In this document: piece by piece, positions 34,546-43,867 of the stretch | How the letters are laid out: each line of letters starts with the position of its first letter | Numbering within the stretch: position 1 is the first letter of the stretch | Assembly (NCBI GenBank): GCA_910576555.1 | Contig: CAJTIY010000004.1 | Span: 62,001-126,000 of the forward strand | Origin: an uncultured Alistipes sp. | GTDB lineage: Bacteria > Bacteroidota > Bacteroidia > Bacteroidales > Rikenellaceae | DNA length: 64,000 nucleotides | Reading direction: 5' to 3' | Position numbers and translations under genes: made by a program | The notes under the pieces: model-generated | What the model was told of the DNA's origin: nothing | Database searches by the model: none | What the model saw: the letters and a program-made list of their open reading frames with translations, nothing else

Positions 34546-36252
34546 CTAAAACGCGTCGACGGTGAGCGGACTGATCAGGTAGCACTTGACCGTGGTCAGT
34601 TTGCCCGATGCCTTGTCCGAATCGTTGTAGTAATACTGCACGTCGAAGAATACGCGGCCGGTCTCCATGTCGAAGTAGCTGCCGTGATCGATCATGGCCG
34701 CCAGCTGATCCCGTTCGGCGGAGTAGCCGCTGGCCCTCGAGAACATCTGCACCTTGCGCTTTTTGGGATCGCCGTCGTAGCTCTCGTCGCAGATGCGCCA
34801 GTGGAACCCGCGGTCCCACGTATAGTAGCAGTTCACGTAGGGGAAGGCCACGCCGTCGACGTTCGTGCCGCTGGGCAGCGTCGTGCTGCGCATCCAGTTG
34901 TCGTTGACCCAGCCGTCGATGCCGGACACGCGCGACAAGTAGTTGTTGTCGGAGGTGTTGAGGTTGCTCCAGCGGCCGCAGAGCGTCCGCTTCAGACGCA
35001 GATACACCACGTCGTCGGACATCATCAGAGTGCCCTGCGGCAGCTTCGAGGTGTTTAGCACGAAGGGCAGCAGGTACTCCTTGCCCGACTCGAAGGGCTC
35101 GGCGCTCATGTCCGCGACGGCCGTCGCCGTGACCTTCACGCGGCCGGCCTCGAGCGTCACGGGGTCGATCTTCACCTTCGAGGGATCGAACCGCTCGTAG
35201 CTCTTGCCGTGGGCGCTGTTGTAGGCCGCGACGAGCGAGGGTTCGTAGGTGAACTCGACGTCGATGTCGTCCATCAGCATGCCGTTGAGGCGCACGTCGA
35301 TGTCGGCCTCGTAGGAGAGCGTCGTGGCGGCGGCATAGCGGTCGGTGTCCGACACGGTGAGCTGGATCTCCTGCGCGTTGACCTTCGCGTAGAACATGTT
35401 GCCCTGCACGACCTTATAGGCCGAGCTGACGATGCTCAGCGGCAGCAGGAAGGTCTTGTCGGGATCGGCCTCCGACGCGGCGAAGGCGATCTCGTAACGG
35501 AACGACCGCGTCTCGATGTCGAACGTTCCCCGGTCGACCGTGTAGAACCGTGCGGGCAGCAGCTCGTAGTCGGTGCCGTTCTTGGCGTTGTAGTCGTCGA
35601 CCATCGCCTGCGTGGCGTCGACGGTCAGCTCGGCGGTCTCGAGCGTGGTGAAGTTGGCCGTACCCGTCAGCTCCAGCTTCTGCTCCACGGGCACCCCCTT
35701 GATGAACGACAGCACCTGCAGCGCGGCGGGCGCGTCGACGGTCACGGTCGGCTCCTCGAACGAGAAATAGATCATCGTGTTGAGGTACTTCTCGGCGCTG
35801 TTCACCGCATCCTTCGGCGTGCAGACGATCGGGATGACATAGTTCTCCGCAGCGGCGGCCGAACCGGCCATCGCGACGATCGCCGCGGGCTTGAAACGCA
35901 CCGGGAAGCCCGTCTCCTTCGCCTTCTCGGGGAAGGAGAGCTCCGTAGCCTCGATCGAGTAGCACGACTCCGGCATGAGTTTCAGCGCGGCGCCGTTGAG
36001 CTGGTTGTACTCCTCGACGAGCGCCTCGTCGACCGCCACGTCGAACGAGGCGGCGCGGCTCAACCCTTCGGTGCGGACCATGTTCACCGTGTAGACGTCG
36101 TTCTGGTAGATCGTGATCGACGGAACGTTGACCATGCCCGAATTTTCGAGCGTCGCATCGGGCAGAACGACGATCGGCTCGTACTCCACCTCGCAGGCGC
36201 CGGCCCCGAAGGCCGCCGCTGCGAGCATCCATATTCTAAACAGTTTTTTCAT
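34546..36252 (-). CDS. DUF1735-type surface glycan-binding lipoprotein
   Basis: A 568-residue lipoprotein (lipobox GAGAC, Cys 20) in the SGBP position after SusD. It contains DUF1735-like tandem domains (VNVPSITIYQNDVYTVNMVR with LVEEYNQLNG; a second copy with MVDDYNAKNGTDYELLP; a third with LVAAYNSAHGKSYERF). The C-terminal domain (LCGRWSNLNTSDNNYLSRVSG to the end) resembles DUF4361. Such proteins hold glycan at the cell surface for the SusC/D pair. No enzymatic motif is seen. It begins 48 bp after the SusD stop. Confidence 0.85.
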   Translation of the reverse strand: MKKLFRIWMLAAAAFGAGACEVEYEPIVVLPDATLENSGMVNVPSITIYQNDVYTVNMVRTEGLSRAASFDVAVDEALVEEYNQLNGAALKLMPESCYSIEATELSFPEKAKETGFPVRFKPAAIVAMAGSAAAAENYVIPIVCTPKDAVNSAEKYLNTMIYFSFEEPTVTVDAPAALQVLSFIKGVPVEQKLELTGTANFTTLETAELTVDATQAMVDDYNAKNGTDYELLPARFYTVDRGTFDIETRSFRYEIAFAASEADPDKTFLLPLSIVSSAYKVVQGNMFYAKVNAQEIQLTVSDTDRYAAATTLSYEADIDVRLNGMLMDDIDVEFTYEPSLVAAYNSAHGKSYERFDPSKVKIDPVTLEAGRVKVTATAVADMSAEPFESGKEYLLPFVLNTSKLPQGTLMMSDDVVYLRLKRTLCGRWSNLNTSDNNYLSRVSGIDGWVNDNWMRSTTLPSGTNVDGVAFPYVNCYYTWDRGFHWRICDESYDGDPKKRKVQMFSRASGYSAERDQLAAMIDHGSYFDMETGRVFFDVQYYYNDSDKASGKLTTVKCYLISPLTVDAF

Positions 36253-36300
36253 TGCGCATCTCTTTTATGGTTTGACTTGTCGGCCCGGAGCCCCCGGCCG

Positions 36301-38148
36301 CTAATAGAAGGGAGCCTGCACCAGCTGTGTGTTGAGCATCACCTCCGACGACTTGATCGGCAGGAAGTAGTGCTGGATGTCGAAACGCTTGTTGGCCACC
36401 TTCTTCAGGGTGAAGAACGCGAGGTCGGTGGCGTTGTCGCCGCGCGACATGTCGAGGCCGTAGGCGTTGTGGTTGAACGCCCCGTCGACGCCGTGCGCCG
36501 TGAACCAGCGGCGGACGTCGAACGCGCGGTTGCACTCCCACGCCAGCTCGATCTTGCGCTCGTGGCGGATCTTCTCGCGCATGTCGTCCTGCGTCGTGTA
36601 TCGCTCGTAGCCCGGGATGCCCGCACGCTCGCGGATCTCGTTGAGATAATGGAGGATCTCCGTCTCTTTGGCCTTGCCGTAATACTCGTTCAGCGCCTCG
36701 GCGTAGTTGAGGTAGACCTCGCCCAGACGGATGATCGGGAAGGGCACGTAGAGGTTCCACGTATCCTTCGACTTCTCCTTGCTCGAGCAATAGTCCAGCG
36801 GCACGTTCTTGCGCACGGAGAAGCCCGACGTGTTCTTGTCGCCCGGGGTCGAGCCGTTGCCGCTCTTGCCCGAGTACCAGAAGTCGACGATGCCGTAGCC
36901 GTCGGCGTCCTGCTGGTTGTCGCTCTCGTTGGGATAGGCGTAGGAGAGGCGCTGGTTGGGGAAGTGGATCGAGGCGTAGAAGCGGGGCTCGCGGTCGCAG
37001 AACATCCAGAAGGTGTCGGCGATGGTGCCGTTGCCGGGCTCGGTGGAGAACTTGCGGTCGGCGAACCACTCCTCGAGGGGCCGGCTCTCCGAACCGTCGG
37101 CCATGAAGAAGTCGTTCACCATGTCGATGGCCAGCGAGTAGCGGCCGTTCCAGCCGAACCAGCGGGCGGGCAGCGCGCAGCGGGCATACCACTGCACCGT
37201 GTTGGGCTGCGCCCAGATGATCTCGCGGTTGCGGTCGGCGCCCCACGTGGTAGTGACGGCGCGGAAGTTGTCGACGATCTCGTCGAACGTGGCGCCCTCC
37301 TTCGGTTTCAGCAGCTCGTACTCGGTCATGTCGATCACCGTTTTGGCGGCATCGGCGGCAACCTTCCACAGCTCCTTGTCGTAGGTCTGGGGAATGAGCT
37401 GCGTACCGTCGCGGTTGGTCCAGTTGCGGTAGACCGTGTTACCGTTGAAGAGCGGGCTGGCGGCCATCAGCAGCATGCGCGACTGGATGGCGCGGGCGGC
37501 GCCCACGGTCGGCAGACCCAAATCGAGCGACTCGTTGCGCGTGGTCGGCATGCCGTTCTCGCAAACCCAGTCGATCTCGCTGCTGATCCACTCCACGCAG
37601 TCGGCGAAGGGCGTACGCGCCTGCGTCGCGGCGATCTGATCGGTGGTGCGGCTCGCCGTCGCGATGGGAATCGGGCCGTAGGAGCGCAGCAGCAGGTAGT
37701 GGTAGTAGGCACGCATGAACCGCGCCTCGGCCCGCATCGAGCGACGCTCCACCTCGCCCAGCTCGACGCACTTGTCGACGTTCTCGAGGAAGATGTTGCA
37801 GTGGCGGATCGCCTGATAGTAGCGCACGAACAGATAGAGGTTGTAGCCCGTATAGCCGTAGTAGTTGTCGGGGCTCATCTTGCCCTCCGAGATGTTGCGC
37901 ACGAAGGGCTCCATCGTGTAGGCCGACTCGTCCGTGCACCAGAAGTAGGGAGACTGGCTGCTGTAGTGCATCTCCTGCACCATGAAATCGGTGCTGAAAA
38001 TGCGGTTGTACCACTTGCGGGTGTCGATGTCCGACGAGAAGATCTTCTGGATCGAGTTCAGATCCTCGGGATCCTGATCCAGATAATCGGCGCAGCCGGG
38101 CAGCAGCAGCAACGACGCGAGCAATATGCTGATAAGATTCTTTTTCAT
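36301..38148 (-). CDS. susD: SusD/RagB-family nutrient-binding lipoprotein
   Basis: A 615-residue outer-membrane lipoprotein that forms the lid of the SusC channel and captures glycan or glycopeptide ligands. Lipobox LPGC at about residue 19 is followed by ADYLDQDPED, the typical SusD opening. TPR-like helices (VERRSMRAEARFMRAYYHYLLLRSYGPIPI) and the C-terminal block RHERKIELAWECNRAFDVRRW are diagnostic. It starts 13 bp after SusC, so both are on one transcript. Confidence 0.95.
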   Translation of the reverse strand: MKKNLISILLASLLLLPGCADYLDQDPEDLNSIQKIFSSDIDTRKWYNRIFSTDFMVQEMHYSSQSPYFWCTDESAYTMEPFVRNISEGKMSPDNYYGYTGYNLYLFVRYYQAIRHCNIFLENVDKCVELGEVERRSMRAEARFMRAYYHYLLLRSYGPIPIATASRTTDQIAATQARTPFADCVEWISSEIDWVCENGMPTTRNESLDLGLPTVGAARAIQSRMLLMAASPLFNGNTVYRNWTNRDGTQLIPQTYDKELWKVAADAAKTVIDMTEYELLKPKEGATFDEIVDNFRAVTTTWGADRNREIIWAQPNTVQWYARCALPARWFGWNGRYSLAIDMVNDFFMADGSESRPLEEWFADRKFSTEPGNGTIADTFWMFCDREPRFYASIHFPNQRLSYAYPNESDNQQDADGYGIVDFWYSGKSGNGSTPGDKNTSGFSVRKNVPLDYCSSKEKSKDTWNLYVPFPIIRLGEVYLNYAEALNEYYGKAKETEILHYLNEIRERAGIPGYERYTTQDDMREKIRHERKIELAWECNRAFDVRRWFTAHGVDGAFNHNAYGLDMSRGDNATDLAFFTLKKVANKRFDIQHYFLPIKSSEVMLNTQLVQAPFY

Positions 38149-38161
38149 GTTCGGTACGGTG

Positions 38162-41100
38162 TTAGAAGGTTAGATTCACGCCCACGAAGACCTGACGCTG
38201 CATCGGATAGCGGTCCGCGCCGGTTTCGGGATCCCAGTATTCGGAGATGAATTTGCTGGCCGTGAACAGGTTGACGCCCTGCGCATAGACACGCAGCGAG
38301 CTGCAGCGCAACTTGCTCGTCCACGCGCGCGGCAGCGTGTACCCGATCTCGACGTTCTTCAGACGGAGGTAGTCGCTGTCGCGCTGCCACCACGTCGAGG
38401 TCTTGTAGTTGTTGGCATCGGGGCCGTAAGTCAGACGCGGAGAGAAGGCGTGCGGATCGGGGTCGGCCTCGGTCCAGCGATCCTCGAACATCGTCATGAC
38501 GTTGCCCATGAACTTCGGACCGCGGTCGGCTTGGAACGGGAAGAAGTACCAGCCGCCGCCCAAATAGGAGGAGCGGTTGGCGCCGCCCTGAAACAGGAAC
38601 GAGAAGTCAAGCCCCTTCCAGCGGAGCGATGCGCCGAAGCCGTAGACGATCTCCGGCATCGAGGGGTGGCCGATCCACGTCATGTCGGCCTCGGTGATCT
38701 TGCCGTCGTCGTTGAGGTCTTCGTAGCGGATGTCGCCGGGGCGCAGCTGCGTCTTGTCCAGACCGAACTGCGTGTAGTAGTCGGGCATGGCGTCGAGCTC
38801 CTCCTGCGAGAAGAGGTGCAGAGCCTTGTAGCCCTTCGTCAGACCGTAGCGCACCCCCACCTGACTCTGCCACGGGTAGGCGTAGAACATGCCGTCTTCG
38901 AGCACCTTGTTGCGCGTGAAGGTGAAGTTGCCGCGCACGGAGAGGAACAGATCGCGGTTGATCTGCTTGGAGTACTCGCCCGTGATCTCGAAGCCGCGGT
39001 TCTCCATCACGCCCATGTTGGCGTAGAGCTTCTGATCTTTGGGAATGCCGGTCACCTCCGACGCCTGCGGCGAGAGGAAGATGTTCTCGCGCTTCTCGTA
39101 GAATATGTCGGCATTGATCCGCAACGCATCCCAGAAGCCGACCTCGACACCGAGGTTGTACTTCGTGGCGACCTCCCACGTCACGCCGGGATTGGCCATA
39201 CGGCCCTCACCGATGCCGCCGCCGCCCTGATTGAAGTTGACGCCGAGGTTGCTCGAACCGCCCGCGCCGTCGTTGACCGTCGAGAGGTAGATGAAGCGCG
39301 TGTAGGGAATCTGGTCGTTGCCGACCTGCCCCACCGAAGCGCGGATCTTCAGCCACGTCAGCACCTCGCTGTCGCGCAGGAAGGACTCCTCCGAAGCGAC
39401 CCAGCCGAGCGCCACGGCGGGGAAGACGCCCATGCGGTTGCCTTTGGCGAAGTTCTCCGAGCCGTTGAAACCGATGTTGGCCTCGAACAGATAGCGCTTG
39501 TCGTAGGCGTAGGTCACGCGGCCCGCCAGACCGATCGAGCGATAGGGCAGCGCCTTGAGGTAGGAGAGGCTGTTGTCCAACTCGCGCATATCCTTCGCGA
39601 AGCCCATCACCAGCGCACCCGCTTCGTGCTTGCCGAAGGTGCGGTTATAGGTGATCGAGGCCTCGACGTACTGCTTGCGCACGCCCGAGCCGCTCTGGTT
39701 GTAACCGAGGTAGTCCTGCTTGGCGCTCGCCTCCCACTCGTTGAGGATCAGCTCGCCGCTCTCGTCGCGGCCCGTAGCCTCGAAGTAGTTGATCTTGCGC
39801 TCGCGCTTCTCGACATTGGTGTTCTCGAAGTCGTAGGCGTAGGTCACCTTCGCCGAAAGGCCGGGCGTGATGAAGCCGAAATCCTGCGCGAGCGACAGAT
39901 TGGCGCGCATCATGTTGCCCGTGGTCTTGCCCCAGCCGTACTGGGTCAGCATGTTGTAGGGGTTGTTCAGACCGTCGCGACCGGCCAGCAGACCGTTCTT
40001 GTAGATCACCGGGAAGGCGTTCGGCGCGGCGTTGATGATGTCGCGGTAGATGGCGTCCGACCCGTTCACCGGCGTGGTGTTCTCCGAGACGGTGGCCTGC
40101 AGGCCGAGCGTCACGACCGTCGTCTTGGTGATGTCCATGTCGACGTTCGTGCGGAAGTTGTAGCGCTTGTAGTTGACGTTCTCGCCGAAGCGGCCCACCT
40201 TGTCGCTCACCCACGAGTAGGAGCCCGGGTGCACGGAGTACTGCCCCTCCTGATTGTAGAACGACAGCGCCGTGAAGTAGCGGGCGAACTTGCCGCCGCC
40301 CGAGATGTTGGCGCTGACCTTCTCCGAGAGCGACACCTTGTTCATCAGGAGCTTCTGCCAGTCGACGTCGGGATAGAGCTCCGGGTCGGTCTGGCGGCGC
40401 ATCGCGTCGATCTCGTCGTCGCGGTACTTCATCGCCTGCGAAACGCCGTCGGTCGCGTCCACCGCCTCGTTGAAGAGCATCGAACGGGTCGCCGCATCGA
40501 GGAACGACAGCCGCTTGCTGGCGAACGAGAAGCCCTGCTCGTAGCGCAGGTCGATCTTCGCCGGACCGTCGAAACCGCGGCGGGTGTTGACCAGAATGAC
40601 GCCGTTGGCACCGCGCACGCCGTACACGGCCGTGGCGCTGGCATCCTTCAGCACGCTGAACGACTCGATTTCGAGCGGGTCGACATCGTTGAGCGGGCGC
40701 TCGATGCCGTCGACCAGAATCAGCGGGTTGGGGTCGCCCGTGAAGGTCGCGATGCCGCGGATCCAGAACTGGGCGTCGTCCTTGCCCGGCTCGCCCGAGG
40801 TCTGCAGCGCCACGACACCGGCGAGGTTGCCGGCCAGCGTCTGGCTCAACGAACGCACGGGCACGCGCAGCGTCTCGGGACGCACGGTGGAGATGGCGCC
40901 CACGACGGACTCCTTCTTCTGCGTGCCGTAACCCACGGCGACCACCTCGACGCTCTCCATGCCGATGGCATCGGGCTTGAGCGTGACCATCACTTCGCCG
41001 CTGCCTTTGGCCGTCACCTGCTGCGTCTCGTAACCGACGAACGACACGACGACCGTGACGTTGCGGTCCACACTCTTCAGGGCGAAACGGCCGTCGACAT

Positions 41101-41278
41101 CGGTGGCCGTCGCGATGCTGGTACCCTTTACCATCACCGTAGCGCCGATCACCGGCGCCCCCGTCTCATCGAGCACCCGTCCGGCGAGACCGAGATCCTG
41201 CGCCTGCAACCACGTTGCGGCCACAGCTGCCATCGCCAGTAGGAGCACTTTTTTAAGGTTACTCGTAGATACACTCAT
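38162..41278 (-). CDS. susC: SusC/RagA-family TonB-dependent transporter
   Basis: A 1038-residue outer-membrane transporter that imports oligosaccharides or glycopeptides using TonB energy. Signal peptide (ending ATWLQA), an N-terminal carboxypeptidase-like domain (LAGRVLDETGAPVIGATVMVKG to VVSFVGYETQQV), the plug with ILVDGIERPLNDVDP, SVLKDASATAVYGVRGANG and VILVNTRRG, then the 22-strand barrel ending in the final strand QVFVGVNLTF. The ATG at 41278 gives the proper signal peptide; an upstream GTG adds only two residues. It is the first gene of the PUL. Confidence 0.96.
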   Translation of the reverse strand: MSVSTSNLKKVLLLAMAAVAATWLQAQDLGLAGRVLDETGAPVIGATVMVKGTSIATATDVDGRFALKSVDRNVTVVVSFVGYETQQVTAKGSGEVMVTLKPDAIGMESVEVVAVGYGTQKKESVVGAISTVRPETLRVPVRSLSQTLAGNLAGVVALQTSGEPGKDDAQFWIRGIATFTGDPNPLILVDGIERPLNDVDPLEIESFSVLKDASATAVYGVRGANGVILVNTRRGFDGPAKIDLRYEQGFSFASKRLSFLDAATRSMLFNEAVDATDGVSQAMKYRDDEIDAMRRQTDPELYPDVDWQKLLMNKVSLSEKVSANISGGGKFARYFTALSFYNQEGQYSVHPGSYSWVSDKVGRFGENVNYKRYNFRTNVDMDITKTTVVTLGLQATVSENTTPVNGSDAIYRDIINAAPNAFPVIYKNGLLAGRDGLNNPYNMLTQYGWGKTTGNMMRANLSLAQDFGFITPGLSAKVTYAYDFENTNVEKRERKINYFEATGRDESGELILNEWEASAKQDYLGYNQSGSGVRKQYVEASITYNRTFGKHEAGALVMGFAKDMRELDNSLSYLKALPYRSIGLAGRVTYAYDKRYLFEANIGFNGSENFAKGNRMGVFPAVALGWVASEESFLRDSEVLTWLKIRASVGQVGNDQIPYTRFIYLSTVNDGAGGSSNLGVNFNQGGGGIGEGRMANPGVTWEVATKYNLGVEVGFWDALRINADIFYEKRENIFLSPQASEVTGIPKDQKLYANMGVMENRGFEITGEYSKQINRDLFLSVRGNFTFTRNKVLEDGMFYAYPWQSQVGVRYGLTKGYKALHLFSQEELDAMPDYYTQFGLDKTQLRPGDIRYEDLNDDGKITEADMTWIGHPSMPEIVYGFGASLRWKGLDFSFLFQGGANRSSYLGGGWYFFPFQADRGPKFMGNVMTMFEDRWTEADPDPHAFSPRLTYGPDANNYKTSTWWQRDSDYLRLKNVEIGYTLPRAWTSKLRCSSLRVYAQGVNLFTASKFISEYWDPETGADRYPMQRQVFVGVNLTF

Positions 41279-41384
41279 ATCCACTTCGAATTTAGGTTAG
41301 TTGAATAGGTTGGCGGTTCGTGCGAATCCCGTCCCGCAGCGGTGCGGGGTTCGCCTTCAACGAATTTATATGCGCCCGTCCGAA

Positions 41385-41392
41385 CAAATATC
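41385..41392 (-). promoter_or_regulatory. Candidate degenerate -7 element of the susC promoter
   Basis: GATATTTG on the minus strand, one mismatch from TAnnTTTG. A weak core promoter is expected for a gene that needs an activator, and the paired boxes lie 27 bp further upstream. Confidence 0.4.
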
Positions 41393-41419
41393 CGCGATGC
41401 GCAAGCGACCCTGTCCGAA

Positions 41420-41447
41420 GTACGATTCTTTCGTTTTTTGTACGATT
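41420..41447 (-). promoter_or_regulatory. Paired direct repeat, candidate operator of the PUL regulator
   Basis: GTACGATT occurs at 41420-41427 and again at 41440-41447 (AATCGTAC on the susC strand), exactly 20 bp apart, two helical turns. AraC-type domains bind such direct repeats. The pair ends about 27 bp upstream of the candidate -7 element, a good site for an activator. Confidence 0.45.
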
Positions 41448-41668
41448 TTATCCCGAAATAACGACGCGATTCGCCCGCCGATACCATTTTTTCATCGGAA
41501 AACGACAGCCGGCCTGTCGCACGCCGGCCGAAATCGAGAGTGAAAAGGAGAAAGAAAAAGGATGAGGCGGATAAAGAAACACAGGATGCGGGCAGCATCG
41601 AGAGGCAGCACCGAAAGGCCGCGCCGCAACTGCGGACGCCCCGCCCCTCAACGACACCGGAACACACG

Positions 41669-41702
41669 AAAAGGCCGCCTGCCCCTCGGGCAGACGGCCT
41701 TT
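41669..41702 (-). terminator. Rho-independent terminator of efp
   Basis: AAAGGCCGCCTGCCC and GGGCAGACGGCCTTT form a long stem with one mismatch around a short loop; the A run on the 5' plus side gives U residues in the minus transcript. About 22 bp past the efp stop. Confidence 0.8.
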
Positions 41703-41724
41703 CGAAAACGGATCGGAATCCGGC

Positions 41725-42297
41725 CTACTTGATGCGCTCGTAGTACTCGCGCGTGCGGGTGTCGACGCGGATCTTGTCGCCCGTGTTGATGAACAGCGGG
41801 ACGCGGACCGTAGCGCCGGTGTTGACCGTAGCGGGTTTGAGCGAGTTGGTCGAAGCCGTGTCGCCCTTGATGCCCGGCTCGGTGTAGGTCACCTCCATGT
41901 CGACGATCGGGGGCAGTTCGGCCGAGAGGACCTGCTCCTTTTCAGTGTGGAACATCACCTCGACGATCTGGCCGTCGGCCATCAGGTCGTAGTTGTTGAT
42001 CAGGCTCTTCTCGATGTTGATCTCCTCGAAGGTCTCCGTGTGCATGAAGTGGGCGCCCAGATCGTCCTCGTAGGTGAACTGGTAGGGACGGCGCTCGACG
42101 CGCACCTGCTCGATCTTCTGGCTCACCGACGAGAAGGTGTTCTCGAGTACGCGGCCGTTCTCGAGGTTCTTGAGCTTCGAACGGACGAAAGCGGGGCCCT
42201 TGCCCGGCTTGCAGTGCTGGAAATCGACTACGAGGAAGGTCTTGCCGTCCATCTCGATGCACATGCCGATTTTGATATCGGCGGCGGTAATGGTCAT
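41725..42297 (-). CDS. efp: Elongation factor P
   Basis: Rescues ribosomes stalled on polyproline stretches. The product is 190 residues with the three-domain EF-P layout. The domain I tip loop is HCKPGKGPAF with Lys33 as the residue usually modified. The C-terminal block ends KIRVDTRTREYYERIK, as in the family. It has its own promoter (42338-42345) and terminator. Confidence 0.97.
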   Translation of the reverse strand: MTITAADIKIGMCIEMDGKTFLVVDFQHCKPGKGPAFVRSKLKNLENGRVLENTFSSVSQKIEQVRVERRPYQFTYEDDLGAHFMHTETFEEINIEKSLINNYDLMADGQIVEVMFHTEKEQVLSAELPPIVDMEVTYTEPGIKGDTASTNSLKPATVNTGATVRVPLFINTGDKIRVDTRTREYYERIK

Positions 42298-42337
42298 AAT
42301 GTCGTATTTTTTAAGTTCGTTGTTTCGTTTATGGCGA

Positions 42338-42345
42338 CAAATTTA
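42338..42345 (-). promoter_or_regulatory. -7 element of the efp promoter
   Basis: TAAATTTG on the minus strand, a perfect TAnnTTTG match 40 bp before the efp start. Confidence 0.65.
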
Positions 42346-42456
42346 ATAATTATCCGAAACAATTCAAAATCCCGGACGCCCCTTCGGCGCATTATGCACG
42401 CAGAAAAGCGGTTGCGCACGACGACGGTGCGGCGGTCACCGCGGCGCAGCAGGCGC

Positions 42457-42511
42457 GGGAACAGGCGGGGAACAGGCGGGGAACGGGCCGGGAACGGGCC
42501 GGGAACAGGCG
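42457..42511. repeat. Tandem repeat, five 11-bp units
   Basis: Units in order: GGGAACAGGCG twice, GGGAACGGGCC twice, then GGGAACAGGCG, with no interruption. It lies between the divergent efp and lipoprotein genes, about 40 bp before the lipoprotein's possible -7 element. Confidence 0.9.
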
Positions 42512-42588
42512 GAAATCGGGCCCCGAAATCTATTTTTCGCGAAAAATCGCTATCTTGCCCCCGTTACACAATCTAAAGGTTAAAGGTT

Positions 42589-43617
42589 ATGAGAAAAAAA
42601 CTGCTTTCGAGCTTCGTCCTCTGCGCGCTGGCTTTCGCCTCCTGCACGGACGACAACCCCGCACCGGGTCCCGCACCCGTCCCTCCCGCCGAGCGGGTCG
42701 CGACGCAGGCCTTCTACGGCGGCGACCGCTACGACGCCGGCACGGGCAACATCTGGATCAACTTCATCTCCGAAATGGAGTACGACGAGCTGGAGGAGAC
42801 CTACATCGGCCCGGGCTTCATCGTCTGCCTCGACTTCAACACCGCGCTGGCCGCCAATCCCGACTTCGCGACGCTGGCCGCGGGCACCTACACCGTCGAA
42901 GCGACCGACACGCACGCCGCCTTCACGCTCAACACCGCCGACGGCGACAGCTACGTCACGCGCTACGACGCCGCGGGCAGCTCCGTGCAGCGCACGGTAA
43001 CGGGCGGCACGGTGACGGTGGCGGCCGACGGCGACCGCTACACGATCGACGCGAAGCTGCGGCTCGACGACGGTTCGGCCTACGACTGCCGCTTCGAGGA
43101 GCCGATCCGCTTCATCAACCGCACGGGCGAGGGCCAGATGAGCAACCTCACGCAGAGCGTCGTGCTCGACGACCTCACGCAGGGTCTGGTGGTCTATCAG
43201 GGCGAAGCCTTCACGGAGAGCTCCGACCTCTACCTCGTCCTGCTCGCCGGCCCGGATTACGATCTGGATATCAACTACGGCGCTTCGGACGCCGTGATGC
43301 TCTCGCTGAACGTCGCGCCGGGCAGCCGCGACGGCATTCCGTCGGGCACCTACACGATCATCGATGCCGAGACGGCCGACGACTACGCCCCGAACACGGC
43401 CTTGAGCGGCGTCTACGACGCCACCTACGGCGGTTACTTCGGCACTTGGTACTTCTCGACGCGCGACATGGTCGAAGCCTCTATGCGGGGCGGCTCGGTC
43501 ACGGTGACCCGCGGCGAGGGGAACCGCTACACCTTCGAGCTGCATCTGAAGGACGGCTACGACAATGCCGTGGAGGGCACCTTCGCGGGTACGTGCCGCG
43601 TCGAGGACTGGTCGTAG
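42589..43617 (+). CDS. Lipoprotein with an internal duplication
   Basis: A 342-residue lipoprotein with lipobox AFASC (Cys 19) followed by TDDNPAPGPAPVPP, a surface-type linker. Two similar beta-rich halves are visible: GTYTVEATDTHAAFT with GGTVTVAADGDRYTIDAKLR in the first, and GTYTIIDAETADDYAP with GGSVTVTRGEGNRYTFELHL in the second. I know no family name. A degenerate -7 box (TATCTTGC, 42551-42558) lies 30 bp upstream. Confidence 0.75.
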   Translation: MRKKLLSSFVLCALAFASCTDDNPAPGPAPVPPAERVATQAFYGGDRYDAGTGNIWINFISEMEYDELEETYIGPGFIVCLDFNTALAANPDFATLAAGTYTVEATDTHAAFTLNTADGDSYVTRYDAAGSSVQRTVTGGTVTVAADGDRYTIDAKLRLDDGSAYDCRFEEPIRFINRTGEGQMSNLTQSVVLDDLTQGLVVYQGEAFTESSDLYLVLLAGPDYDLDINYGASDAVMLSLNVAPGSRDGIPSGTYTIIDAETADDYAPNTALSGVYDATYGGYFGTWYFSTRDMVEASMRGGSVTVTRGEGNRYTFELHLKDGYDNAVEGTFAGTCRVEDWS

Positions 43618-43664
43618 CGGCGCTACGACCCCGACCGGCCTTCCGGCTCCGGGCCGACGAACGA

Positions 43665-43700
43665 ACGAGGGCTGTCCGCCGTTTGGCGGACAGCCCTCGT
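43665..43700 (+). terminator. Perfect 16-bp hairpin after the lipoprotein gene
   Basis: ACGAGGGCTGTCCGCC (43665-43680), loop GTTT, then GGCGGACAGCCCTCGT (43685-43700). There is no T tract on either side, so it may act as a bidirectional barrier or an RNA-stabilising end. Confidence 0.6.
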
Positions 43701-43867
43701 CGTATGCGGCATGCGGATGCGGTCCCGGATACGCGGCGACAGGCCGTCGCCGATCGATCCCGCTTCCAGCCGATAGAACCTTCGGAAACCCTCCCTACGG
43801 CCCGATAGCGCGACCGCCCAGCATCGCGCAGGGGCCCGGCACCGCCCGAGCTCCCCGACGTCCCGGA

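Larger units (their letters stand above)
41279..41724. other. PUL promoter region and efp terminator
   Basis: About 445 bp. It holds the candidate susC -7 element (41385-41392), the paired GTACGATT boxes (41420-41447), a GC-rich stretch without genes, and the efp terminator (41669-41702). The susC leader would be about 100 nt. Confidence 0.5.

Noticed and set aside
41279..41284. GTG start for susC two codons upstream
   Set aside because: The ATG at 41278 gives a complete signal peptide and is the more usual start.
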